Below the pieces are notes generated by a model. The model saw only the letters and a list, made by a program, of their open reading frames with translations. It searched no databases and had not been told where the DNA came from. Source: Teredinibacter franksiae (GTDB lineage Bacteria > Pseudomonadota > Gammaproteobacteria > Pseudomonadales > Cellvibrionaceae). Taken from it: DNA of 64,000 nt. Each line of letters starts with the position of its first letter. The stretch's first letter is position 1. The stretch lies in assembly GCF_014218805.1 (NCBI RefSeq), contig NZ_JACJUV010000001.1:1111001-1175000 (forward strand), written 5' to 3'. Made by a program: the position numbers and the translations under genes. Below, in pieces: positions 47,141 through 57,692 of the stretch.

Positions 47141-47872
47141 TTAATTACTTTTCCCCACGTTTAGAAGAGTATTTTTTTTATCAATCAGGTACTTTACATT
47201 CGAAAGCGAAGACAAAATCAAATAAGCCATTTGCAATAATCCAGACTTGTGTAACTCTATTACGGTTTTATGATCCAAACTGTAGAGTTTGTCCTGATTC
47301 AACGTATAGTATTTGTCGGTTTTATATTGAGAACCGTTGTCGAACGTTATATCGAGTAAAAACGGCTCTATTAGGTCAAGCGATTCATAGGCTTCAAACA
47401 TGGCTTTTGTTTGTTGCATGCCGGAGTGTACCAACGTCAGCGCCGCCCTCACCTCATCTACAACCGGTGCCGTATTTCCGCTTTCTAAAAAAACCGGCTC
47501 TCCACTGGCCCCGTCTGTAATTCTGGGGCTTTCCATATCAATATGAATTTCTGGCTCGTTGCTTTCACTCGCTTTGTTAAACCCAATTAAAAACGGTTCT
47601 CGGCGAATCAGTGCAGGCACATATCGTCCCTGCCAGTCATCGTCGCTCAGGAAAAGATTTTCCTGTTCTTCGAAGCCAAATAAAGTGATCGCTTGATATT
47701 CGTTAGCATCGCCATTCTTTTGAAAATAAATCGGCAATTCCTTGGCTACATCCTTAAACTCACCAGGAAACACCAAACAACCCGTTACGTTATCTCCATA
47801 CCGTGCGCGTTTTTTTGTATCTAACCTTAAACTCTTATGCTTTTTATTATTTAACTGCTCATGCCTTGGCAT
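47141..47872 (-). CDS. SapC-family protein
   Basis: A 243-aa protein with the SapC (PF07277) pattern: an early HKSLRLDTKKRARYGDNVTG segment, then FPGEFKDVAKELPIYFQK, WQGRYVPALIRREPF and a C-terminal LDITFDNGSQYKTDKYYTLN block. No signal peptide. SapC proteins are known mainly from Campylobacter S-layer clusters and from TonB-receptor/halogenase clusters of polysaccharide-degrading bacteria; their biochemical role is unknown. Lies between two halogenase genes on one strand. Confidence 0.88.
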   Translation of the reverse strand: MPRHEQLNNKKHKSLRLDTKKRARYGDNVTGCLVFPGEFKDVAKELPIYFQKNGDANEYQAITLFGFEEQENLFLSDDDWQGRYVPALIRREPFLIGFNKASESNEPEIHIDMESPRITDGASGEPVFLESGNTAPVVDEVRAALTLVHSGMQQTKAMFEAYESLDLIEPFLLDITFDNGSQYKTDKYYTLNQDKLYSLDHKTVIELHKSGLLQMAYLILSSLSNVKYLIDKKNTLLNVGKSN

Positions 47873-47907
47873 CGTAGCCTACCTATTAGTATCTAGATTG
47901 ATTTAAG

Positions 47908-49449
47908 TCATTTTCGTGGATGCTGCTGCTCTATTAGATTCAACAACGTACGATTTGTTGGTAAAGACGACTCCATGCGCGGCCAAGCCGATAATCCTTC
48001 ATCAATTTTTCGACGGCCAGCCTCGAGATTCGCGCTTACTCGTTCAGGCAAGTCACCCTCACATTCAAACCCCATACCATAGAGTACGTATTGATAACTC
48101 GCCGAAGGAAAAACTTCTTCGCTCTGCAAAAGGTCCCTAAAATAGGGCGAACGGTATCGCCACAATTCCAGCAAGCCATTCAGGCTTTCCGGCGAGGACG
48201 ATAGATTGGTCACTTCGCGCCAATAACCTGAATCTCGGCGCTCGCTCAGCGCATAGTGCAACTTCAAAAACTCGACTATTTTGTCCCATCTATAGGAAAA
48301 TATGGCATTAAATCGTTTTTCTAGAATAGCCAATGACTTTGTTGTAAAAGGCCATTCGTCTCGCACAAAGTTCGCGCTCAATTCAACCATCGCCAATGCA
48401 GAGGCTTCTAGTGGCTCAATAAATCCGGCCGCCATTCCAATAGCAACACAGTTTTTATGCCAAATTTTTTGCCGATGCCCAGCCGTAAATTTTATCTGCC
48501 GAACTTCGAGGCCGGAACAGTCCCGGCCAGAAGAATTATTAAGGTATTGCCTCAACTCAGCCTCTGCTGCATCGTCGCTTATAAACCCACTAGAATAGAC
48601 ATAACCCACTCCTCGTCGGGTAGAGAGACCTATGTCCCATGTCCACCCGGAAGATTGCGCTGTTGCTACTGTCGCTGATGCTATTTCCTGATTTTCAGCT
48701 TCATATGGCACTTGTACTGCAAGTGCACGGTCATTAATGGAATGCTCACTGCGGTCTACCCAATCAATACCAAAATGCTGTCCTAACAGTAGCGACCTTG
48801 ATCCGCTACAGTCGATAAAAAAATCGCCTTTAATGTCGCCAGACCTTTCCGTTTTAAGGTGTGCAATATTGCCATCGGCACCGCTCACAACCTGCTGCAC
48901 ATTATCGCTAAAGTGCTTAACACCCAATTTTGTCGTGCAGTGCTCTTTCAGCAGTTCGCTGAATAGACCCGCATCTAGGTGGTAACCGTAATTTAACACT
49001 CCAGCGTAATCGGGTGTAGACAGTAGCTTAGGTGCAAGCTGGCGCTCACACGCGCGGCCCTGCAGACCCGTTGCATCGCCGTAATGTAAATGCGAAAACC
49101 ATTTTTTCCATACGGCGTGAATATCGCATTCAGCATAGGCATAAGGAAAGGTGAAGGGGTGATAATAATGATCACTAGCGGTGCCGTTCCGCCAGCCAAC
49201 AAACTTGGAACCCTGCTTAAACGAAGCATTGCACCTCGTTAAAAACTCCACTTCTGGTATTCCCATGCGGCGTAGTGTTGCTCTCATCGTTGGCCAAGTG
49301 CCCTCGCCAACACCGATGGTAGGAATATCCGGAGACTCAACCAATTGAACCTGAATGCCCGTACCCTGCCTGGCGTTATCGGCGGCGATGATGCCCGCGC
49401 TTAACCAACCGGCGGTACCTCCACCCACAATTATTATTTTTTTTATCAT
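47908..49449 (-). CDS. Flavin-dependent halogenase-family protein, second copy
   Basis: A 513-aa protein with the FAD motif IIVGGGTAGWLSA at the N-terminus and a region matching the catalytic lysine block as FKQGSKFVGW. The signature reads WTWDIG instead of WxWxIP, so the Ile-Pro end is altered. Start set at the ATG at 49449 (AAGG about 10 nt upstream). It is divergent in sequence from the first copy, so it may act on a different substrate or be partly degenerate. First gene of the halogenase-SapC-halogenase set; a terminator separates it from the TonB receptor gene upstream. Confidence 0.88.
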   Translation of the reverse strand: MIKKIIIVGGGTAGWLSAGIIAADNARQGTGIQVQLVESPDIPTIGVGEGTWPTMRATLRRMGIPEVEFLTRCNASFKQGSKFVGWRNGTASDHYYHPFTFPYAYAECDIHAVWKKWFSHLHYGDATGLQGRACERQLAPKLLSTPDYAGVLNYGYHLDAGLFSELLKEHCTTKLGVKHFSDNVQQVVSGADGNIAHLKTERSGDIKGDFFIDCSGSRSLLLGQHFGIDWVDRSEHSINDRALAVQVPYEAENQEIASATVATAQSSGWTWDIGLSTRRGVGYVYSSGFISDDAAEAELRQYLNNSSGRDCSGLEVRQIKFTAGHRQKIWHKNCVAIGMAAGFIEPLEASALAMVELSANFVRDEWPFTTKSLAILEKRFNAIFSYRWDKIVEFLKLHYALSERRDSGYWREVTNLSSSPESLNGLLELWRYRSPYFRDLLQSEEVFPSASYQYVLYGMGFECEGDLPERVSANLEAGRRKIDEGLSAWPRMESSLPTNRTLLNLIEQQHPRK

Positions 49450-49513
49450 CGTACGACGCCTTACGTTGTTTCTAGGCTGCAAAGTCCCATTCTTACAAAA
49501 TACGAGCACAAAA

Positions 49514-49537
49514 AAAAGCCGCTGTTAACAGCGGCTT
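49514..49537 (-). terminator. Rho-independent terminator between TonB receptor and halogenase genes
   Basis: aaagccgctg-ttaa-cagcggcttt is a 10-bp perfect stem followed on the minus strand by a run of T. It lies after the TonB receptor gene and just before the second halogenase gene. Confidence 0.85.
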
Positions 49538-49615
49538 TGTGTTTTTACACTCTGGCTATTCGAGGTATAGCACGATCAACTCGCCCTACACCCCGGCAGT
49601 TAGCCTGTGGTGGTC

Positions 49616-52600
49616 TTAGTAGCTGTAGCGAACACCAAGAGCCCAACGTGCTCCCAAGTCTTCCATCTGGAACATCTGACGCTCGGAACGACCGTAGAGA
49701 CGCGAGTCTTCACCAGTAATGTTCAAGCCTTCAACAGACACAGACAGATTCTCGTTGATGTCATAACTAACATTAAGGTCAAACTGCGAGTACTCGGCAA
49801 CATAACCTGGTGCGTTACTACCGCCCTGGTTCAAGGCTGTGAGGTACGAATCACGCCAGTTCCAAGCTAGTCGAGCCTGTAAACCGTAGTTGTCATACAT
49901 GGCAACAAAGTTTGCAGTATCACTTAAACCCAGAAGCGCAAACTGCTGGCTTATTGACTTATTATCTACAACCAAACCAGAGTCAACAGTGGTGTAGTTA
50001 GCTTGAACACCAATACCTGTTTCGCCAAACCAATGCTGTACCGAAAGTTCCAGACCGGTTATATCGTCGTCACGGAAGTTTTGCGGTGCATCTAAGCCCC
50101 AAGCTTGCACTGGGTCTCGGCCATCAGAAATAATAGCCGTGGTCTCGTCAGTTGGATCCAAACCTTCGTTCAGCAACATCTGGTCATGCTGATGCGCTTC
50201 ACTACTTGTATTCCATACTGTGCCATCGCGATTAAGGTCACCATTGGCTGCCTTAGTCTCAATTGCATCGATGGCTGCATCAAAACGAGCACCGGTACGC
50301 GGATCAGTCAAATTATATACAGGAGCGTTACCCACAACACGCCCGATAAAGTTAGACACCTCTTTCTGGAACAACGCAACAGACACATAGCTACCTTCAG
50401 CATAGAACCATTCCGCAGACAGATCTAAATTCTGTGACTGCATTGGCTCAAGTAGTGCGTTACCAGCACTGGCCTGCTTTTGGTACTGATCTGTAATTGA
50501 AACAGCTGAAGCTAAGTCTGTGTAAGAAGGCCGTGCCATCGTTTCACTATAGGAAGCACGCAGCTTAACGTCTTCCATTACGCTAATATCGAAATCGATA
50601 TTAGGCAGGAAGTTATCGTAGCTGTTGTTTACCGCATAGTTTTCGTTCTCAGGCCCGTATATCAAAGACCAGTCGTTATCGCCATCCCAGCTTTGTGCAG
50701 TAGGAACGTTTACAACCGATATAGAGGAAACATCTGTACTTTCTTGACGCAAACCCACCAACAAGTTAGAAGCCATGCCACCAATATCGAAGCCAGCATG
50801 GAATTGCGCGTAGAAAGCAGAAACTTCTTCGATTATCTTACGATCCAAACTAATAACTGAGTTAGGCTGAATACGGCCATTTACAAAGTTATTGAAGTTG
50901 TCTGGTGTTAACTGAGTGTCGCGATTAACCCAATGCTCACCACCGGCATCAAGTGCCGTTACCCAGTAGTAGTCTTCAGCATTTTCTACTTCGTCTGGAG
51001 TACTTGGATCATCAATAGTCGTAGGGTCATCACCGTTTACACGAATACGTGTCTGCGCCATAGCAGCGGCGTTCTCGATGGTTTCCATAATCGGGAAAAA
51101 TGCACCATCTAGACCAGCACTAAAGAATTTAGCGTCGCCGGTAACGGAATCATAATCAGGGAAGCCATCACCAAAATCACGTGGGGTGAAGTAGTTCGCC
51201 CAATCAGAACCCATAACTTCTGGGTTTACACCACCCCAGTTACCCATGGTAATACGTGGGCTAGTACCGTTATTCATCAACGTGTGGTTAACGTCACGTC
51301 GAGATTCGTAACCTACTTTCAAGCTGGACTGCTCAAACACAGAAAACATCTCACTTAGATCGATCGTACCATCCAAGCGCAACTGCTTAATATGAGTATC
51401 CTGTGAGTCCCATCGGGCTGAACCCATAGCAGAACTTACATCTCCGCCGTCCAAAATACCGTTGTTATTACCTTTATCGGGGTTGGAGTCGTCAATCGTC
51501 ACACCCATAAGAGGAAAGTCGCCACTCCAATCAGAGTATTCAGCAACGGTAACGTTTGCGTTAAGACCCATTTCGGTCTGGTTGGTCAGGTTATGTGCCC
51601 GAGAATCGTGGTAATCGAGAGCCAAATCAATGGTGTCGGTAACTTGATAAGCTAGGTTTATACCGAAAGAGTTGTTTTCCGTAGTCGAATCAAAATACTG
51701 CTGCGCGAAGGAAACGTCTTTACCGGCATCTACTGAGTAGGCTTCACTGTATATAACAGGTGTAGCAACTTCTTGACCTTGATCGAATACCAAGCTATCA
51801 ATTGCACTCTGATTATACCAAGTAGACTGCTGCGAACGGTCTGCTTGGAGCTCATACTCAGAATAGGTGTAATCTACTGTTGCGGTCAGCTTTTCAATTG
51901 GGCGAAACTGGAAAGTCAGCTGTGCGTTAGTACGCTCACGATGATTGTCTTCCAATGCATAACGGAGATCGGTAGGGATCGCAAACAATTCGCCCGTAGC
52001 AGGCATATTGGTTACATCAGCTCCACCAGGTAGATCGGCTTCTGTATAATCAACAGGGTTTTCAGGATCGGTCATGTCCACAAGTGGGCCAACAGACTTA
52101 ACCTGCCAATTGTTAACAAAGGCGTTTGAACGTGAGTTATCACGCTCTTGGTAAGAACCCGTTAAAGTCACACCAAAGTTTTCAGAATCGTTAACCCAGT
52201 TAACCAGCCCAGAAAATTCTGGAGTAAATTCTTCACCTTTTGCACCGCTAAACACGGTAGTGTCGCTTACGGCTTTAGCGCCTAAAGAAACCTTATTTTC
52301 ACCCAGGTCTAGCGGATGAACGGTTTTCAAGTTAATGGTGGAACCCAATCCACCACCGGAATTTGTTGCGCGACCGGTTTTGTATACTTCTACGCCGTTA
52401 ATTCCCTCTGAAGCGAGGTTGGCGAAATCAAAGGCACGGCTGGCGTTATCGCCGGCGGTACCGTTGTTGGTAACGGCTGGCATATTCCGGCCATTCAGGG
52501 TAACCATGTTCATCCTTGGGTCAATACCACGGACGGTTACCTGAGCGCCTTCACCGTTAGTTCGGCTGATAGACAAGCCTGCAATACGCTGCAGAGATTC

Positions 52601-52831
52601 TGCAAGGTTAGCATCTGGCATTTTACCGATGTCTTCGGCAGAAATAGCATCTACCACACCAACAGCTTCACGTTTAACATCCATTGCGGCCTCAAGGGAC
52701 GCACGCATGCCGGTCACGAGCACTTCTTCTACAGCATCATCTTGTGCAAATACACCACCGGCGGAAGCCAGCAAGCACGTAGACACACTGGAAGCGAGTA
52801 GCTTTTTCTTGAAAGTTGGGATAGCCCCCAT
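49616..52831 (-). CDS. TonB-dependent receptor, TonB-Xanth-Caul type
   Basis: A 1071-aa outer-membrane receptor. Signal peptide (about 1-30, ending VFAQ), TonB box EEVLVTGMRA, plug (IGKMPDANLAESLQRIAGLS, TVRGIDPRMNMVTLNGRNMP) and a large barrel ending in LGVRYSY. This family of about 900-1100 aa imports oligosaccharides in Caulobacter, Xanthomonas and relatives. I chose the ATG at 52831 because AAGGAG lies 7 nt upstream. It heads the halogenase/SapC set on the same strand, separated by a terminator. Confidence 0.95.
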   Translation of the reverse strand: MGAIPTFKKKLLASSVSTCLLASAGGVFAQDDAVEEVLVTGMRASLEAAMDVKREAVGVVDAISAEDIGKMPDANLAESLQRIAGLSISRTNGEGAQVTVRGIDPRMNMVTLNGRNMPAVTNNGTAGDNASRAFDFANLASEGINGVEVYKTGRATNSGGGLGSTINLKTVHPLDLGENKVSLGAKAVSDTTVFSGAKGEEFTPEFSGLVNWVNDSENFGVTLTGSYQERDNSRSNAFVNNWQVKSVGPLVDMTDPENPVDYTEADLPGGADVTNMPATGELFAIPTDLRYALEDNHRERTNAQLTFQFRPIEKLTATVDYTYSEYELQADRSQQSTWYNQSAIDSLVFDQGQEVATPVIYSEAYSVDAGKDVSFAQQYFDSTTENNSFGINLAYQVTDTIDLALDYHDSRAHNLTNQTEMGLNANVTVAEYSDWSGDFPLMGVTIDDSNPDKGNNNGILDGGDVSSAMGSARWDSQDTHIKQLRLDGTIDLSEMFSVFEQSSLKVGYESRRDVNHTLMNNGTSPRITMGNWGGVNPEVMGSDWANYFTPRDFGDGFPDYDSVTGDAKFFSAGLDGAFFPIMETIENAAAMAQTRIRVNGDDPTTIDDPSTPDEVENAEDYYWVTALDAGGEHWVNRDTQLTPDNFNNFVNGRIQPNSVISLDRKIIEEVSAFYAQFHAGFDIGGMASNLLVGLRQESTDVSSISVVNVPTAQSWDGDNDWSLIYGPENENYAVNNSYDNFLPNIDFDISVMEDVKLRASYSETMARPSYTDLASAVSITDQYQKQASAGNALLEPMQSQNLDLSAEWFYAEGSYVSVALFQKEVSNFIGRVVGNAPVYNLTDPRTGARFDAAIDAIETKAANGDLNRDGTVWNTSSEAHQHDQMLLNEGLDPTDETTAIISDGRDPVQAWGLDAPQNFRDDDITGLELSVQHWFGETGIGVQANYTTVDSGLVVDNKSISQQFALLGLSDTANFVAMYDNYGLQARLAWNWRDSYLTALNQGGSNAPGYVAEYSQFDLNVSYDINENLSVSVEGLNITGEDSRLYGRSERQMFQMEDLGARWALGVRYSY

Positions 52832-53936
52832 TTCTATTCTCCTTAGCACATAGGCTTTTTTCTTTTTGTTAATACTCATGCCTCACCAGCTCATAAATCT
52901 TATGAATGTAAAGTGGGATGAGAATTTCTAGCCGTCTAATTTAACCAGCACAAACTACAGCTAATTTTTTTTCAGACTTAGCAACATTTGGGTAATGAAT
53001 ATTAATACGTAGAGCAATTTTGAACATTTATAGTTGTCTGTTTACGCATCATATTTGGTCAGCCCCCAAGCCAACGGAGCTAGACTATTACATTATTTTT
53101 TGATGTGCAACAAATTGAAGTGCGGTTTTCAAAGATGAAATTAAGGTAAATACTTTTTTGAAATCGGTAAGACCTGAATTAAAGAAAGGTATTACCAATA
53201 TTTGAGTCTGAGTATTTTATGGATTGCAATATTTTACATTTATGCTTTCTGAGGGTTCCATCATATTAATTCATATATTAAACAACCACAAAACGAAAAA
53301 GGCGCCACACAACCCCGGGATACGGCTAACGGGTTAAGTCGACCACTGTATTTCAACCAGTGAAAAACACAGGTTCCGCGCGTCCAGTTGATAACAAGTA
53401 CTACTGTATTTTGGCGGGCAGATCGACATAACGGCTCCGAAAAATACCGCCGTATCATATTTGACGCCAAACCTTAACCTAAGGCGCTACAGCTAAACCC
53501 CACACTAAAGTACCTTGATGCCAGCCCAACAACCCCTCCAAAGCGATTAATGTGCGTGACTACGGTCTCGTCTTAACTCATGACTTTACCCAGAGGTAAA
53601 CTATCACAGCTCGAATTCCGGCCTACTTTTTTTATTCTGTTATTTACCATAAAGACAAAAACACAACCAAATCAAATACGAAACCCGTTATCTCACTAAG
53701 CAAATATATTCAGGACTCAGTTTAATATGAAGTTAACATCCCGTTGTTTTATGTCTCCGCAACCGCAGTTTTTAGAGCACTACTTAAGACTTCCACGCTA
53801 TACACAAGCTTTCGATTACGGCCACAACCTATCCTATAGTCACACAATTAAACCCAAACCATAGAGCAACAACACTCGACATGCGGTCGACACAAATTGT
53901 GATTTATTTATTCCTGCTTACAACACATTTAATTTT
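52832..53936. other. Intergenic region upstream of the TonB receptor
   Basis: About 1.1 kb. It should contain the receptor promoter. AT-rich; I found no clear operator, repeat or gene. The one open frame (53261-53470) lacks a recognisable protein. Confidence 0.4.
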
Positions 53937-54290
53937 TTACAGGACAGAAAAACGCATCCTGTGGATATGGGTGCGCTTGCGCTGAGCTATTTTAAAAACC
54001 GATGGGCTCATGCGACAGGTGACGCCTAAGAATGCAGGCTGCGTTGCTGATTTGCAGTTTACTAGCGGGCAGCTGCTGCCAACCGAGAAATGTGTTTGAT
54101 CTTCATCGCTTAGGTTGACACCTTGAAACGTAACCGAAAGATTGCCCATCACGTTCGCGCGAATCCGTGGCCCCCAAATGTCCGTATGCACCCAACTTTT
54201 CGGTCCGCATCCTGGGCAAGCTGGCAACCCCCACCGCTGCGCAAACAGACGAAAGAAATTCATTCCCCCAAGAACAAACCAAATAGGCAC
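53937..54290 (-). pseudogene. Possible C-terminal remnant of a TonB receptor
   Basis: A frame of 117 codons on the minus strand contains RANVMGNLSVTFQGVNLSDE then DQTHF, the wording of the penultimate barrel strands of TonB-Xanth-Caul receptors (LSVTFEGINLTDED). No receptor-like sequence precedes it and the normal terminal aromatic strand is absent. It may be the leftover of a receptor gene deleted beside the intact 54645-57692 copy. Weakly supported. Confidence 0.3.
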
Positions 54291-54577
54291 TGATCATAGC
54301 CTAGCAATAAAAAGCTGTTAGGTTATAGGCCTTTTATGAGATACCTAGAAAGCCATATTATTAGCCTGAATCAGCTAAGGATATCCTGTTGAAACTTAAA
54401 TGGGAGTAGCTGAAAGCTGGTTAACTATAGGGCTACCCAGATCAAACGCCTAGGCTTGCTTTAACTGCACACAGGCATTACGCGTAAGTAGCACTTTTTA
54501 CCGCGGCGATCTTCTAATATCTGGCTTGGGCTAAAGGCCTAAGCCCTAGGGTGGCGTTCAATAATTACAGACCAATA
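54291..54577. other. Intergenic sequence after the TonB receptor
   Basis: About 290 bp between the receptor terminator and the possible receptor remnant. No gene or structure recognised. Confidence 0.35.
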
Positions 54578-54613
54578 GCAAAAAGCGCCACCGGCATTAC
54601 TGCCGGTGGCGCT
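54578..54613 (-). terminator. Rho-independent terminator of the 54645-57692 TonB receptor
   Basis: A 13-bp perfect GC-rich stem, agcgccaccggca (54584-54596) with tgccggtggcgct (54601-54613), followed on the minus strand by TTTTTGC. It lies 31 bp after the receptor stop. Confidence 0.9.
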
Positions 54614-54644
54614 ACTATGAAAGACCTATCGATCAGACAAATAT

Positions 54645-57600
54645 TTAGAACTTGGCGCGAACACCCAGCGTATAGCGCGCTTCGTACTCACGCTGGAAAG
54701 CGTACTCGTCCTGCCACTGCAAGTAATACTCTTCGTAGCTGCCAGTGATATTAGAGCCGTTCAAATACACGGTAACATCGTCCATAACATCATAGCTAAC
54801 CGACATATCAACGTAGCTAATTGCGTCCTGGTAGAGGGGCAAGTAACCACTTACCTGGCTGATAGCATCGAGGCGCTCGGAACGATAATTGTAGGCAATA
54901 CGCGCCTGGAAACCGTTGGCTTCGTACCACCCAATCAAGTTAATCTGAACTTCAGAATTATCAGGGAATTCGAGCTCGTCGCCATAAACGTCTTCCTCCT
55001 GCTGAGTGGACGGCGAGTAGGTGTAGTTAGCGTCGGCACCGAATCCGCTGAAGAAGCCATCTGACATAAAGTCAGACAACGCCAACTTACCACCAATTTC
55101 CACACCGGAAACAGAACCACTGTCCCCCTGCACTGGCGTACTCACATCGATGGTGGTGTAACCTGTCTCATCCGTCACCTCCATTCTGGTAGAGCCGGAC
55201 TGCACAAAACTATCCACATCGACATTAAACAGGGCAATACTGGCCATAGAGGCATCACCAGCGTACCACTCCAAGCCGAGATCAAAGTTAGTGGATCGCC
55301 AGGGTTTTAGTTCAGGATTACCGTTTGCAGAACCCGATGTAGCCCTAAATAGCCCGTCATCTGGATTCCCTGGATTGTCAACACGAGCATAACTGACTGA
55401 CAAACCATCACCCCACTGATTGAGGTCCAAAGGCATCATATTTTTGGCCCAGGCAGCTCTCAGAATTATATCGTCGGTTAGATCCATACTAACGTTAACG
55501 CTAGGCAGCAAATCATAGTACTTGCGACGGGTAAATACATCGCCAATATCGATATTGGTATTGCCGTTTTCCAGCTGATCACCCATCTCATTTTGTTTAA
55601 TAGCAAGCTGAGTCTCTACGGCGCGCAAGCCCACATTTCCGCGCATCTTGGCATACTCAAAATTACCCTGCGCAAACAGCGAGTTCTCGATCAGTTGAAC
55701 CTCATAGGAAGTTCCAGGGATGACCTGTTTGGTGGCATTACCGTACAATGTTTTCTGATAGGCTTCTGGGTTATCCAAATCCTTGGGATCAGCAACCCAT
55801 ACACCAGGTAAACCACCAACATTCCCGAAGTCGGTAACGAAGTTCACATTATTATTAGCATCCAATGCCGTTGGCGGTAGTGCGGTGTAGCCAACAAATT
55901 CTCCATCCACATTTTCTCCAACGCTACAGGCTTTGTCTGCGCCAAATACAATGTCAGTTGCTTTCCACTGAGCTGCACAGCCATCAGTAACAATGTTACC
56001 GTCTTCGTCTTCAGATCCTTCATAAAAATTGGAAAATAGATGATAACGATATTCTTCTACGTTTCGCTGTGAGAAACGAGCACCAAAATCTACACTGGTG
56101 AAGAAGCCACCATCATCGAACCTGTAAGCACCGTCAAACCGTAGAATTCGCATCTCGGCTGTTGAGTTTTCGTTATTTTCAGAAACTGATGCGGCAACGT
56201 TATAGCTGTCTAAATTCCCCAAATAATCTTCTAGCGTTGAACCAGCTGCCAATCCACCATTAATAACTTGGTTGTAGCCACTAAATTTTGGATGATCCCC
56301 TGAAGTATCCCAGCCAACAACGGGATTGTCGTAGTCGTCACCTACACCACGCCAACCGAGCGGGTTGGGCTCAACATAACAACCACCATCATCACCTACA
56401 GCTGCTGCACCATCACAATATTCAGATGGGTAAAAAGTGCCGGTACCTGTGTCAGAATTCCAAATACCTGTTGAATTACCATCCATAGTATCGCCTTGAA
56501 TATAGCCGTGGCGCTTCTCCCGACTAGCTTCGGCGTACACAAAGCGTGTTTTGCTCGTAAACTTCCCGCCGTCGTCATAATTCAACTCAAAATTGTAGTT
56601 TTGAGAGTCAGTAAAATAAATATCGTTTTGTGCGAATGATTGAATACGGCGAGGTGAAAGATCTCGGGACTGAATACTTAACCATTCCATTCCTTCGCTT
56701 GAGGCGCCGGTTCCGTTGGCAGATACAGGGTCCGTCCACAATGAGCCAGCCCACTTATCGGTGCTATTGACTCCTTGCTTGCGGTTGTACTCATCTTGAT
56801 TAGCAAGAAATGCATCAGCGACGAATTCAAACCCTTCTCCTAGGTCAGCCTGAAAAGATCCGTTAATACCGTAACGTTCGCGCTCGGTTACTTGATTCCA
56901 AGCAACTACCCCCTGCGGAATAACGTAGTTGTTATTAACGCTATCCTGTGGTCCCCAATAATTATGTACGTTATTAGCCCAGCCCGCATCACCATTGGGG
57001 CTACCTGTATTGAGTCCATTATAATTATTACCCAGATTTACATTAGCGTAGGAACCAGACACTAAAAAGCCCATGGTATCGTTATTCCAGTTAAATAAAC
57101 CACTCACAACGGGGTCCGCTTCACCGGAGTCGACTCCTGTCTGCAATTCGATACTAGCAGCTGTAGTTATACCTTCACCAAAATCCATTGGCCGCCAGGT
57201 TTTTAAATTAATAGTACCAGTAATACCAGCCGCTCCGTTTTTAGCAGTGGCAGATTTATAAATTTCAGTGCCTTTAAACAGTTGGGAAGGTAGGTCGCCA
57301 AGCTCCGCAGTGGAAGTTGTCAAAGCATTTGCGGTTAAAAATGCTTCGCCGTTTAATTGGGTGGACACCTTATCGAGACCACGAATATTGATTTTCCCGC
57401 CTTCACCAGCACTACGGCGCACCTGTACACCCGAGATACGCTGCAAAGAATCGGTAATAGTAACGTCTGGCAGCTTGCCAATGTCTTCGGCTGAAATGCC
57501 GTCCACGACCTGCACCGCATTGCGTTTCATATTAACCGCATCGGCCTGCGCTTGTTTGATACCTGTTACAAGTAGCTCTTCAAGCATCTGGTCGTCCTCC

Positions 57601-57692
57601 TGAGCCATTACGACCCCTGAGCTTCCTAAAATACATGACGAGACTGCTACACAAAGAAACTTACGTTTAAAATGAATTGATTTTGCTCCCAT
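54645..57692 (-). CDS. TonB-dependent receptor, TonB-Xanth-Caul type
   Basis: A 1015-aa outer-membrane receptor. Signal peptide about 1-30 (ending VMAQ), TonB box EELLVTGIKQ, plug with IGKLPDVTITDSLQRISGVQ and NIRGLDKVSTQLNGEAF, and a large barrel ending in TLGVRAKF. AAGGAG lies about 7 nt before the ATG. Same family as the receptor at 49616 but clearly distinct in sequence. Probably imports an oligosaccharide or similar ligand with SapC/halogenase functions nearby. Confidence 0.95.
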   Translation of the reverse strand: MGAKSIHFKRKFLCVAVSSCILGSSGVVMAQEDDQMLEELLVTGIKQAQADAVNMKRNAVQVVDGISAEDIGKLPDVTITDSLQRISGVQVRRSAGEGGKINIRGLDKVSTQLNGEAFLTANALTTSTAELGDLPSQLFKGTEIYKSATAKNGAAGITGTINLKTWRPMDFGEGITTAASIELQTGVDSGEADPVVSGLFNWNNDTMGFLVSGSYANVNLGNNYNGLNTGSPNGDAGWANNVHNYWGPQDSVNNNYVIPQGVVAWNQVTERERYGINGSFQADLGEGFEFVADAFLANQDEYNRKQGVNSTDKWAGSLWTDPVSANGTGASSEGMEWLSIQSRDLSPRRIQSFAQNDIYFTDSQNYNFELNYDDGGKFTSKTRFVYAEASREKRHGYIQGDTMDGNSTGIWNSDTGTGTFYPSEYCDGAAAVGDDGGCYVEPNPLGWRGVGDDYDNPVVGWDTSGDHPKFSGYNQVINGGLAAGSTLEDYLGNLDSYNVAASVSENNENSTAEMRILRFDGAYRFDDGGFFTSVDFGARFSQRNVEEYRYHLFSNFYEGSEDEDGNIVTDGCAAQWKATDIVFGADKACSVGENVDGEFVGYTALPPTALDANNNVNFVTDFGNVGGLPGVWVADPKDLDNPEAYQKTLYGNATKQVIPGTSYEVQLIENSLFAQGNFEYAKMRGNVGLRAVETQLAIKQNEMGDQLENGNTNIDIGDVFTRRKYYDLLPSVNVSMDLTDDIILRAAWAKNMMPLDLNQWGDGLSVSYARVDNPGNPDDGLFRATSGSANGNPELKPWRSTNFDLGLEWYAGDASMASIALFNVDVDSFVQSGSTRMEVTDETGYTTIDVSTPVQGDSGSVSGVEIGGKLALSDFMSDGFFSGFGADANYTYSPSTQQEEDVYGDELEFPDNSEVQINLIGWYEANGFQARIAYNYRSERLDAISQVSGYLPLYQDAISYVDMSVSYDVMDDVTVYLNGSNITGSYEEYYLQWQDEYAFQREYEARYTLGVRAKF

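Noticed and set aside
53261..53470. 69-codon minus-strand frame upstream of the TonB receptor
   Set aside because: No ribosome site and no protein-like pattern.
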